From an uncultured Eubacteriales bacterium (GTDB lineage: Bacteria > Bacillota > Clostridia > Oscillospirales > Oscillospiraceae): a stretch of 14,498 nucleotides of DNA. The DNA lies in the NCBI GenBank assembly GCA_900546485.1, contig URDK01000075.1, positions 1 to 14,498 of the forward strand, written 5' to 3'. The notes under the pieces are model-generated. The model saw nothing but the letters and a program-made list of their open reading frames with translations, was not told the origin of the DNA and did no database searches. The translations under genes were made by a program, and so were the position numbers. The first letter of the stretch is position 1. Every line of letters starts with the position of its first letter. Below, one piece after another: positions 6,704 through 13,263 of this stretch.

Positions 6704-7870
6704 TCACTTTCCCTCCTTCAGGTTCTGGACAAAGCTTTCTATGCGGTTGGTGAGCGGTCCCATCTCCTCGCGCGAGTAGGAGTAGGCGGTCTCCAGCTTG
6801 AGCAGGGGCACCTTCATCTCTCCCAGCCACTTGGCCACGCAGGAGTACTCCATGTCGTATATCTCGTCGAAGGCGAGCTGGTACCAGATGACGCCGTCCA
6901 CGCGTCCGGCGGCCATGAGCTCCTTCATGCGCTCGAAGCGCCGCTTCCAGGAGGGCTGGAAGAGGTCGATAGGCAGGGTGTCGAGATAGCGGTTGCGGGC
7001 GAAGTTCTCGATGAGGTCGCCTTCGACGTCGACGTCCTTTTCGGTGAGGCGCACGCCCTCGTCGAGCATGTCCACCGTGACGGCGCAGCCGAAGCTGTCG
7101 AGCAGCCTGGGCATGGTGTAGTCGCCGATGGCGATGACGCGGCCGGCGACGAGCACCCTCGGCGCGTTCGCGGGCAGGGCAGCGGCGGCGCCGGATTCCA
7201 GCTCGCAGCAGAGCGCTTCAAGCTCGTCGGCAAACTGCTCGGGCTCGCCGGTGGAGAAGCTCAGGTGCTGAAGCCTCATATAGTCCTCAAAGCCGATGGG
7301 GCAGCTCTCGCCGCGGCGCAGCGCGTCGAGACGGCGGAAGAGGCCGTTTATGCGGTTGGAGACCTCGATATTCTTCTTCGCGGCTTCCATATCCACGCTC
7401 TTGCCGGTGATCTCCTCGACCTTCTTCATGAGCTCGCGCAGGGAGTTCACATAGTACTCAAAGGCGACGGGCTTTTCCCAGTCGGCGGGCACGCCGACCT
7501 TGCCCACCTTGACGCCCTTGAACTCCATGAGCTCGCTGATGCGGCCGACGTGGCAGTCGGTCTCCGCAATGGCCACGAGGTCGGCGTTGGGGGTGATGGG
7601 GTCGAGACCCAGCTCCATGTAGCCCGCCATGGAGCGGGAGAGCGGATTCATGAAGCGCAGCATGTAGTCGAGCACGGCGTCCGTCGGCTCCGGCTCGCCG
7701 CCGCGGCACATGAAATAGGTGTTGGCGCCCGCAGCGCGGATGAGCTCCTCGGGGATGAAGGTGCTGTTGTACTCAATGAGCGGAGTGCCGGCGCGCTTTG
7801 CCTGCACCAGCTCGCGCACACGCGCTTGGGAACGGCGATTCATTTCCCGGATGGTGTCCTTTGTTGACAA
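6704..7870 (-). CDS. 2-hydroxyacyl-CoA dehydratase, small (HgdB-like) subunit
   Basis: This 388-residue partner of the downstream large subunit has the size and order of conserved segments of HgdB/BcrC-type proteins. STFIPEELIRAAGA (residues 36-49) is the family's N-terminal motif, and AIAETDCHVGR (100-110) holds Cys106, which aligns with a cluster cysteine. The C-terminal block runs VDGVIWYQLAFDEIYD (324-339). The other two usual cysteine positions appear substituted: no cysteine lies in the NPLSRS segment (75-80), and Phe334 stands where the family has Cys-Asp. This subunit therefore probably carries no standard three-cysteine cluster. The start chosen is TTG at 7870, preceded by AAGGAGGA. 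A frame from a TTG at 7891 would put that site inside the gene. It is first in a two-gene operon with a consensus promoter. Confidence 0.83.
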   Translation of the reverse strand: MSTKDTIREMNRRSQARVRELVQAKRAGTPLIEYNSTFIPEELIRAAGANTYFMCRGGEPEPTDAVLDYMLRFMNPLSRSMAGYMELGLDPITPNADLVAIAETDCHVGRISELMEFKGVKVGKVGVPADWEKPVAFEYYVNSLRELMKKVEEITGKSVDMEAAKKNIEVSNRINGLFRRLDALRRGESCPIGFEDYMRLQHLSFSTGEPEQFADELEALCCELESGAAAALPANAPRVLVAGRVIAIGDYTMPRLLDSFGCAVTVDMLDEGVRLTEKDVDVEGDLIENFARNRYLDTLPIDLFQPSWKRRFERMKELMAAGRVDGVIWYQLAFDEIYDMEYSCVAKWLGEMKVPLLKLETAYSYSREEMGPLTNRIESFVQNLKEGK

Positions 7871-7877
7871 GATCGAT

Positions 7878-7885
7878 TCCTCCTT
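7878..7885 (-). promoter_or_regulatory. Ribosome binding site supporting the TTG start at 7870
   Basis: On the minus strand AAGGAGGA ends 7 bases before TTG. It is one of the strongest sites in the window and decides between two possible TTG starts and a later ATG, which has no site. Confidence 0.8.
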
Positions 7886-7932
7886 GTACAAAACTGAAGA
7901 AACGGAGCGGTAAGATTGCGTACACTGTAAAT

Positions 7933-7961
7933 ATTATATAATGCCGTTAATTTCCTGTCAA
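7933..7961 (-). promoter_or_regulatory. Consensus sigma-A promoter of the dehydratase operon
   Basis: On the minus strand TTGACA (7961-7956) and TATAAT (7938-7933) are exact matches to both consensus hexamers at the ideal 17-base spacing. Transcription would begin near 7926, giving a leader of about 55 bases. I saw no clear operator or riboswitch in that leader. Confidence 0.9.
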
Positions 7962-7981
7962 TAATGCTGCCAAATAAATTG

Positions 7982-8020
7982 AAAAAATTACGCCCGACGT
8001 CAAGAATTGACATCGGGCGT
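7982..8020 (-). terminator. Rho-independent terminator of the arginine operon
   Basis: Bases 7990-8002 pair with 8008-8020 over 13 positions, with one T-G wobble on the minus strand and a 5-base loop. On the minus strand the stem is followed by AATTTTTTC. It lies 15 bases past the argF stop and just upstream of the dehydratase promoter, so it separates the two operons. Confidence 0.9.
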
Positions 8021-8035
8021 TGTGCGCAGCGTTAT

Positions 8036-9034
8036 TCAGATCTCCAGCCCTGCAAGGGTGGCGGCCATGACGGCCTTGATGGTGTGCATGCGGTTCTCGG
8101 CCTCGTCGAAGACGATGGACTGCGGGCCCTCGAAAACCTCGTCCGTGACCTCCAGGGCGTCGAGGCCGTACTGCTCGCCGACCTCTTTGCCGATGGTGGT
8201 CTTGAGGTCGTGGAAGGCGGGCAGGCAGTGCATGAACACGGCGCTGGGCTTGGCGTAGCTCATGGCCTTGGCGTTTACCTGATAGGGCAGCATGGCGCCG
8301 ATGCGCTCGGCCCAGGCCTCGGGAGGCTCACCCATCGAGACCCAGATGTCGGTGTAAACCACGTCGGCATCCCTGAGCGCGGTCTCGGGCTCGGTCCAGA
8401 ACTCGAGGATGGCTCCGGTCTCGGCGGCTATCTCCTGCGCCTGGTCGATGAGCTGCTCGTCCGGGAAGTACTCTATCGGTCCGCAGGCCACGAAGTGCAT
8501 GCCCAGCTTCGCGCAGCCTATCATGAGGGAGTTGCCCATGTTATAGCGCGCATCGCCCATGTAGACGAGCTTGATGCCCTCCAGCGTGCCGAAGTGCTCG
8601 CGGATGGTCAGCATGTCGGCGAGGATCTGCGTGGGGTGGAACTCGTTCGTGAGGCCGTTCCAGACGGGCACGTCGGCGTACTGCGCCAGCTCCTCCACGA
8701 TGCTCTGGCCGAAGCCGCGGTACTCGATGCCGTCGAACATCCTCGAGAGCACGCGGGCCGTGTCGGCTATCGACTCCTTCTTGCCTATCTGCGAGCCCGT
8801 GGGGTCGAGGTAGACGGGGTGCATACCGAGGTCGTTTGCCGCAACCTCGAAGGAGCAGCGCGTGCGGGTGCTGGTCTTTTCAAATATGAGCGCCACACTC
8901 TTGCCCTCGCAGAGCCTGTGCGGGATGCCGGCTTTTTTCTTGGCCTTGAGCTCGGCGGCGAGGTCGAGCAGCGCGGTGATCTCCTCGGGTGTGAAGTCGA
9001 GGAGCTTCAGGAAGTCCTTGCCCTTGAAATCCAT
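8036..9034 (-). CDS. argF: Ornithine carbamoyltransferase
   Basis: This 332-residue cytosolic enzyme makes citrulline from ornithine and carbamoyl phosphate. STRTR (55-59) is the carbamoyl-phosphate binding loop, HPTQILAD (133-140) is the second phosphate/carbamoyl segment, DIWVSMG (229-235) matches the ornithine-binding SMG loop, and HCLP (269-272) holds the active-site cysteine. The SMG loop separates it from aspartate carbamoyltransferase. The ATG has GGAGG 9 bases upstream, partly overlapping the TGA stop region of argD, a gap of 16 bases. As the last gene of a biosynthetic arg operon, it is more likely anabolic ArgF than a catabolic arginine-deiminase-pathway enzyme. Confidence 0.96.
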   Translation of the reverse strand: MDFKGKDFLKLLDFTPEEITALLDLAAELKAKKKAGIPHRLCEGKSVALIFEKTSTRTRCSFEVAANDLGMHPVYLDPTGSQIGKKESIADTARVLSRMFDGIEYRGFGQSIVEELAQYADVPVWNGLTNEFHPTQILADMLTIREHFGTLEGIKLVYMGDARYNMGNSLMIGCAKLGMHFVACGPIEYFPDEQLIDQAQEIAAETGAILEFWTEPETALRDADVVYTDIWVSMGEPPEAWAERIGAMLPYQVNAKAMSYAKPSAVFMHCLPAFHDLKTTIGKEVGEQYGLDALEVTDEVFEGPQSIVFDEAENRMHTIKAVMAATLAGLEI

Positions 9035-9050
9035 TTTTATAACCCTCCTG

Positions 9051-10214
9051 TCAGGCGCAGGCGGCGCGGATGACCTCCGCCGCCTTTTTTACAAGCTCCA
9101 TGGGGATGTTGAGCGCGGGCAGCAGCCTCACCTTTCCGTGGGCGGTGAGCACGAGGACGCCGTTTTCCATGCACGCGGCGACGACCTCGGCCGCGGGCTT
9201 GGTGGTCTTGAGCCCTATCATGAGGCCCATGCCGGACACCAGCTCAATGCCGGGCGCGCCGGTGAAGGCCTCGAAGAGATACGCGCTCTTGGCCTTGACG
9301 TCGGCGAGCAGCGCATCGTCTATCCTGTCGAGTATCGTCAGCGCACCGGCGCAGACGGCGGGGCTGCCGCCGAAGGTGGAGCCATGCGTGCCGGGCGTAA
9401 GGACGTTCTCGGTCTTCTCGCCGAAGAGGCAGGCGCCTATGGGCAAGCCACCGCCCAGGCCCTTGGCCGTGGACATGATGTCGGGCTTGAAGCCGTACTG
9501 CATCCAGGCGTAGAGACTGCCCGTGCGGCCGTTGCCGGTCTGTACCTCGTCGCATACGAGGAGAATGTCGCGTTCCCTTGCTATTTCGACCATGCAGTCG
9601 ACAAAGCTCTGCTCCAGCGGCATGACACCGCCCTCGCCCTGCACGAGCTCGAACATGAAGGCCGCGATGTCGTCATGCTCCGCGACGAGCGCCTTGAGCG
9701 CCTCGCAGTCGTTCGCGGGTGTGTAGAGGAAGCCGGGGAGCAGGGGCTGGAAGTCCTTGTGCATCTCCTCCTGGCCGGTGGCGGTGAGCGTGGCTATCGT
9801 GCGGCCGTGGAAGCTGTTTATGAGCGTGACTATCTTGTGGCGCTCTTTTCCGTACTTGTCGGCGGCGTACTTGCGCGCGGCCTTTATTGCGCACTCATTT
9901 GCCTCGGCGCCGGAGTTGCCGAAGAAAACCTTCTTCATGCCGGTCTTTTCGCAGAGCACCTCGGCGAGCTTCGCGCAGGGCTCGGAGAAGTAGAGGTTGG
10001 AGCAGTGCTGCAGCTTGCCCAGCTGCTCCGACACCGCTGCGGCCCAGACCGGGTCGGCGATGCCGAAGGCGTTCACGGCGATGCCGCTGCCCATGTCGAT
10101 GTATTCCTTGCCGTTCTCGTCGCGGACAAGGGAGCCCTTGCCCTCCTTGAGGACGACGGGGAAGCGGGCGTAGGTGCCCGCCACGTATTTGCCGTCAAGT
10201 TCCTTTACGTTCAT
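9051..10214 (-). CDS. argD: Acetylornithine aminotransferase
   Basis: This 387-residue class III, fold-type I PLP aminotransferase converts N-acetylglutamate semialdehyde to N-acetylornithine with glutamate as donor. GNSGAEANE (99-107) binds the PLP phosphate, SFHGRT (134-139) and CDEVQTGNGRTG (221-232) are typical of the group, and Lys251 in STAKGLGGG is the PLP lysine. Length is normal. Its ATG overlaps the argB stop by four bases (ATGA), which points to translational coupling. The arg context favours acetylornithine over succinyl-ornithine or GABA as substrate. Confidence 0.95.
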   Translation of the reverse strand: MNVKELDGKYVAGTYARFPVVLKEGKGSLVRDENGKEYIDMGSGIAVNAFGIADPVWAAAVSEQLGKLQHCSNLYFSEPCAKLAEVLCEKTGMKKVFFGNSGAEANECAIKAARKYAADKYGKERHKIVTLINSFHGRTIATLTATGQEEMHKDFQPLLPGFLYTPANDCEALKALVAEHDDIAAFMFELVQGEGGVMPLEQSFVDCMVEIARERDILLVCDEVQTGNGRTGSLYAWMQYGFKPDIMSTAKGLGGGLPIGACLFGEKTENVLTPGTHGSTFGGSPAVCAGALTILDRIDDALLADVKAKSAYLFEAFTGAPGIELVSGMGLMIGLKTTKPAAEVVAACMENGVLVLTAHGKVRLLPALNIPMELVKKAAEVIRAACA

Positions 10215-11080
10215 TTCTTTTCACCCACCATCATTGTGCCGCTGCCCTCGTCGGTGAGCATCTCGAGCAGGATGGAGTGGGGGACGCGCCCATCGAGGAT
10301 GAACACCTTTTTGACGCCGCAGAGCAGGGCCTCTATGCAGCTTTCTACCTTGGGGATCATGCCGCCCTTTATTATGCCGCGGCGGAAGAGCTCTACCGCG
10401 TCGTTGATGTCGGCAAAGGGCACGAGGGTCGCGGGGTCGTTGGGGTCCTCCATGATGCCGGCGATGTCGGTCATGGAGATGAGGCACTCCGCGCCCATGG
10501 CGCCGGAGATGTGCGCGGCCATGGTGTCCGCGTTGATGTTGTAGACATTGCCCTCCGCGTCGCAGCCGAGGCTGGACACGACGGGGATATAGCCCTTTTC
10601 GAGCAGATCGTTTATGGGTTCGACGTTCACCTTCGTGATATCGCCGACGTAACCGAGGACGGGACTCTTCGCCTTGGCCTCAATGAGCCTGCCGTCTATG
10701 CCGCAGATGCCCATGGCCTTGCCGCCGGTCTTTTCGATGAGGTTGACGAGGCTCTTGCCGACCTTGCCGGCGAGCACCATCTGCACGACGTTTATCGTGT
10801 CCTCATCCGTCACGCGCAGGCCGTTGACAAACTCGGACTGGACGCCGTAGCGGCCCAGGGCTTCGTTTATCTCAGGTCCGCCGCCGTGCACGAGCACTAC
10901 CTTGATGCCGACGAGCTGCAGCAGCACTATGTCCTGCATGACCTGTGCCTTGAGCTCCTCGTTTTCCATGGCGTGCCCGCCGTACTTGATGACGACGACG
11001 CGGTTCCAGTACTTCTGGATGTAGGGCAGGGCCTGTACGAGCACCTGCGCCCTCTGGCTTTTTGAAATGAGTCCGTCCAT
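10211..11080 (-). CDS. argB: Acetylglutamate kinase
   Basis: This 289-residue amino acid kinase phosphorylates N-acetylglutamate. IKYGGHAM (31-38, with catalytic Lys32) and VHGGGPEI (64-71) bind ATP phosphates and substrate, NVYNINADTMA (178-188) is the acetylglutamate site, and GGMIPK (239-244) is the second ATP-site lysine loop. The N-terminal helix QRAQVLVQALPYIQKY (9-24) is present. In known enzymes such as those of Thermotoga and Pseudomonas this helix links dimers into an arginine-inhibited hexamer, so feedback inhibition by arginine is likely here. That is inference. The ATG follows a GAGGGAGAG region, 12 bases after the argJ stop. Confidence 0.96.
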   Translation of the reverse strand: MDGLISKSQRAQVLVQALPYIQKYWNRVVVIKYGGHAMENEELKAQVMQDIVLLQLVGIKVVLVHGGGPEINEALGRYGVQSEFVNGLRVTDEDTINVVQMVLAGKVGKSLVNLIEKTGGKAMGICGIDGRLIEAKAKSPVLGYVGDITKVNVEPINDLLEKGYIPVVSSLGCDAEGNVYNINADTMAAHISGAMGAECLISMTDIAGIMEDPNDPATLVPFADINDAVELFRRGIIKGGMIPKVESCIEALLCGVKKVFILDGRVPHSILLEMLTDEGSGTMMVGEKK

Positions 11081-11092
11081 AGTCTCTCTCCC

Positions 11093-12313
11093 TCAGGTTC
11101 TGTAATCTCCGTTTATTTTGACGTAATCGTAGGTGAGGTCGCAGCCCCAGGCCGTGGCCGAGGCCTCCCCGTCGCCGAGGGTGACGAGAATGTCGATCTC
11201 CGCCTCCGATAACACCCTTTTGGCCTCCTCCTCAGAGAAGGGTATGCCCGCGCCGTCCTCGCAGACATATACGGTCCCCGCCTTGGAGTGGAAGGCGACG
11301 CCGACCTTGTGGATATCCACCTGGGCGCCGGAATAGCCTACCGCGCAGAGGACGCGTCCCCAGTTGGCGTCCGCGCCGAACATCGCGGCCTTGAGCAGGG
11401 ACGAGCAGATAACGCTGCGGGCCACGGTCTTGGCCGCGGTCTCGTCGAGCGCGCCGGTGACCAGGCACTCGAGCAGCTTCGTGGCGCCCTCGCCGTCGCC
11501 GGCGATGCAGCGGCAGAGGTGGACGGTCACGGTGTTGAGCGCCTTCATGAAGCTCTCAAAGTCCTCGCCCTCAGCGCTTATCTCCGCGTTCCCGGCAAGG
11601 CCGTTCGCCATGACGGCGACCATGTCGTTCGTGGAGGTATCTCCATCCACGCTTATCATGTTGAAGGTGTTCTGAATGTCGGAGGAGAGGGCCTTTTGCA
11701 GCATCTCGGGCGAGATGGCGCAGTCCGTGGTGATGAACACCAGCATTGTGGCCATGTTCGGGTGTATCATGCCGCTGCCCTTGGCGATGCCGCCGAGGCG
11801 GCAGGTCTTGCCGCCGACGGTGAACTCCACGGCGGCCTCCTTGAGCCTGGTGTCCGTGGTCATGATAGCCTCGGCGACTGCGTGGCTGTCTCCGCCGAGC
11901 GCCTTGCACAGCTCGGGAATGCCGGATTTGAAGGGTTCTATGCTCATCCGCTGGCCGATGACGCCGGTGGAGGCGACGATGACGTCGTCCGCGGCGATGC
12001 CCAGCTCCTTCGCGAGCAGCTCACAGGTCTGCTCGGCTATCTCGATGCCGTCGGCGTTGCAGGTGTTGGCGTTGCCGCTGTTGCAGATGACCGCGCGGGC
12101 CTTGCCGTCGGCGAGGTGCTTTTTGGTGACCTCGAGCGGCGCGCCCTTGACGAGATTGGTTGTGTAGACCGCGGCGGCGGAGGCAGGGACGGAGCTGAGG
12201 ATGAGCGCGAGGTCGCGCTTTGTGCGGTTCTTGCGGATGCCGCAGTGTATGCCGGAACCGGTGAAGCCCTGCGCGGCGCAGACGCCGCCGGGTATGAGTT
12301 TTATCTCAGTCAT
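11093..12313 (-). CDS. argJ: Ornithine acetyltransferase, possibly also N-acetylglutamate synthase
   Basis: This 406-residue member of the ArgJ family moves the acetyl group from N-acetylornithine back to glutamate, closing the cyclic ornithine route. NSGNANTC (78-85) and STGVIG (115-120) are conserved active-site segments, the latter forming the oxyanion hole. The self-cleavage site is in MATML: cleavage before Thr189 would give alpha and beta chains, with Thr189 as nucleophile. Whether it also uses acetyl-CoA (bifunctional) cannot be read from sequence alone, but no argA or argE is visible. The start chosen is the ATG at 12313, with AAGGGAG 9 bases upstream. A longer frame to 12382 would run into argC and has an unrelated low-complexity N-terminus. 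Confidence 0.95.
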   Translation of the reverse strand: MTEIKLIPGGVCAAQGFTGSGIHCGIRKNRTKRDLALILSSVPASAAAVYTTNLVKGAPLEVTKKHLADGKARAVICNSGNANTCNADGIEIAEQTCELLAKELGIAADDVIVASTGVIGQRMSIEPFKSGIPELCKALGGDSHAVAEAIMTTDTRLKEAAVEFTVGGKTCRLGGIAKGSGMIHPNMATMLVFITTDCAISPEMLQKALSSDIQNTFNMISVDGDTSTNDMVAVMANGLAGNAEISAEGEDFESFMKALNTVTVHLCRCIAGDGEGATKLLECLVTGALDETAAKTVARSVICSSLLKAAMFGADANWGRVLCAVGYSGAQVDIHKVGVAFHSKAGTVYVCEDGAGIPFSEEEAKRVLSEAEIDILVTLGDGEASATAWGCDLTYDYVKINGDYRT

Positions 12314-12330
12314 TGTGGAAAACTCCCTTC

Positions 12331-13263
12331 TCAGAGAACGAGGCCCGTGGTCTCGTCCGCGCCGAGCATGAGGTTGATGCACTGCACGGCCGCGCCGGAG
12401 GCCCCCTTGCCGAGGTTGTCGAAGCGCGAGACGAGCAGCATGCGCTCGGCGTTGCCGAACACCGCCACCTCCATAGAATCCTTGCCCGCGAGGGCGTTGG
12501 AGTCGATAAAGCCGCCCTCGTCCATGGCCTCCGTGTACTTCACGATGGGGCCGGTGTATTTGGCGGCGTAGCAGGCCTTCACGTCCTCGATGCCGAAGCC
12601 GGGGTTCAGCTGCTCTGCAAAGAGCGGCACCGTGACGACCATGCCGCAGTAGTAGTCGGCGACGATGGGGCAGAAGACGGGCGGGCAGTCGAGCCCGGTG
12701 ATGCCCTGCATCTCGGGCAGGTGCTTGTGTGTCTGGCCCAGGCCGTAGGGGCGGGCGGAGTCGAACTTGACATCCCTGTCCGGAGCCTCGTAATCGGCGA
12801 TCATGCCCTTCCCGCCGCCGGAGTAGCCGGTCAGGGAGTGGCAGCAGAGCTTGGCGGAGCTGGGCAGCAGCCCGGCCTCTATGAGCGGCTGCACCAGTAC
12901 TACAAAGCCGCCCGCATGGCAGCCCGGAGAGGCCACGCGCTTTCCATTAACGATCGCCTCGCGCCGCGCGGCGGAGAGCTCGGGGAAGCCGTAGGCCCAG
13001 CCGGGGGCTACGCGGTGCGCCGTGGAGGTGTCCACAACGCGGACGGCGGGGTTTTCTATCATCGCCACGCTCTCGCGGCTCGCGGCGTCGGGCAGGCAGA
13101 GCACGGCGAGGTCGCAGGAGTTGAGCGCTGCGCGTCTCGCGGCCGGGTCCTTGCGGGCCTCGCCGGAGAGGGTGATGAGCTCAAGGTCGGCCCGGTTTTC
13201 GAGCCTGGAGTGTATGCGCAGCCCGGCCGTACCGGCGCTGCCGTCTATGAATACCTTCGTCAT
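12331..13263 (-). CDS. argC: N-acetyl-gamma-glutamyl-phosphate reductase, type 2
   Basis: This 310-residue NADPH-dependent enzyme reduces N-acetylglutamyl phosphate to the semialdehyde. The Rossmann loop is DGSAGTAGLRI (7-17) rather than the GASGYxG of the common form. SPGCHAGGF (112-120) contains the catalytic Cys115, and CHSLTGYSGGGKGM and GLGQTHKHLPE are conserved active-site segments. The short length and these motifs fit the type 2 ArgC group (about 310-315 residues) instead of type 1 (about 345). The ATG at 13263 overlaps the argH stop as ATGA. An in-frame ATG at 13452 is rejected because it runs deep into argH and adds an arginine-rich tail. The gap to argJ is 17 bases. Confidence 0.93.
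   Translation of the reverse strand: MTKVFIDGSAGTAGLRIHSRLENRADLELITLSGEARKDPAARRAALNSCDLAVLCLPDAASRESVAMIENPAVRVVDTSTAHRVAPGWAYGFPELSAARREAIVNGKRVASPGCHAGGFVVLVQPLIEAGLLPSSAKLCCHSLTGYSGGGKGMIADYEAPDRDVKFDSARPYGLGQTHKHLPEMQGITGLDCPPVFCPIVADYYCGMVVTVPLFAEQLNPGFGIEDVKACYAAKYTGPIVKYTEAMDEGGFIDSNALAGKDSMEVAVFGNAERMLLVSRFDNLGKGASGAAVQCINLMLGADETTGLVL

Noticed and set aside
5158..6753. Long open frame (531 residues) on the plus strand opposite the dehydratase large subunit
   Set aside because: It is a mirror of GC-rich codon use in the minus-strand gene. It lacks recognisable motifs, has no fitting start site, and overlaps a terminator and a real gene.
6599..7867. Open frame (422 residues) on the plus strand opposite the dehydratase small subunit
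   Set aside because: Shadow of the minus-strand gene, with low-complexity Leu/Ala/His/Val/Gly-rich translation and no ribosome binding site.
7871..7891. TTG start giving the small dehydratase subunit seven extra residues
   Set aside because: The strong AAGGAGGA site lies within this stretch, so translation should begin at the TTG at 7870.
8862..10544. Open frame (560 residues) on the plus strand across argF, argD and argB
   Set aside because: It runs antisense through three well-supported arg genes and resembles no family.
12314..12382. N-terminal extension of argJ to an ATG at 12382
   Set aside because: It overlaps argC, adds an arginine/histidine-rich segment not found in the family, and bypasses the ATG with a good ribosome binding site.
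11288..12571. Open frame (427 residues) on the plus strand across argJ and argC
   Set aside because: Antisense shadow with biased composition. argJ and argC are certain on the other strand.
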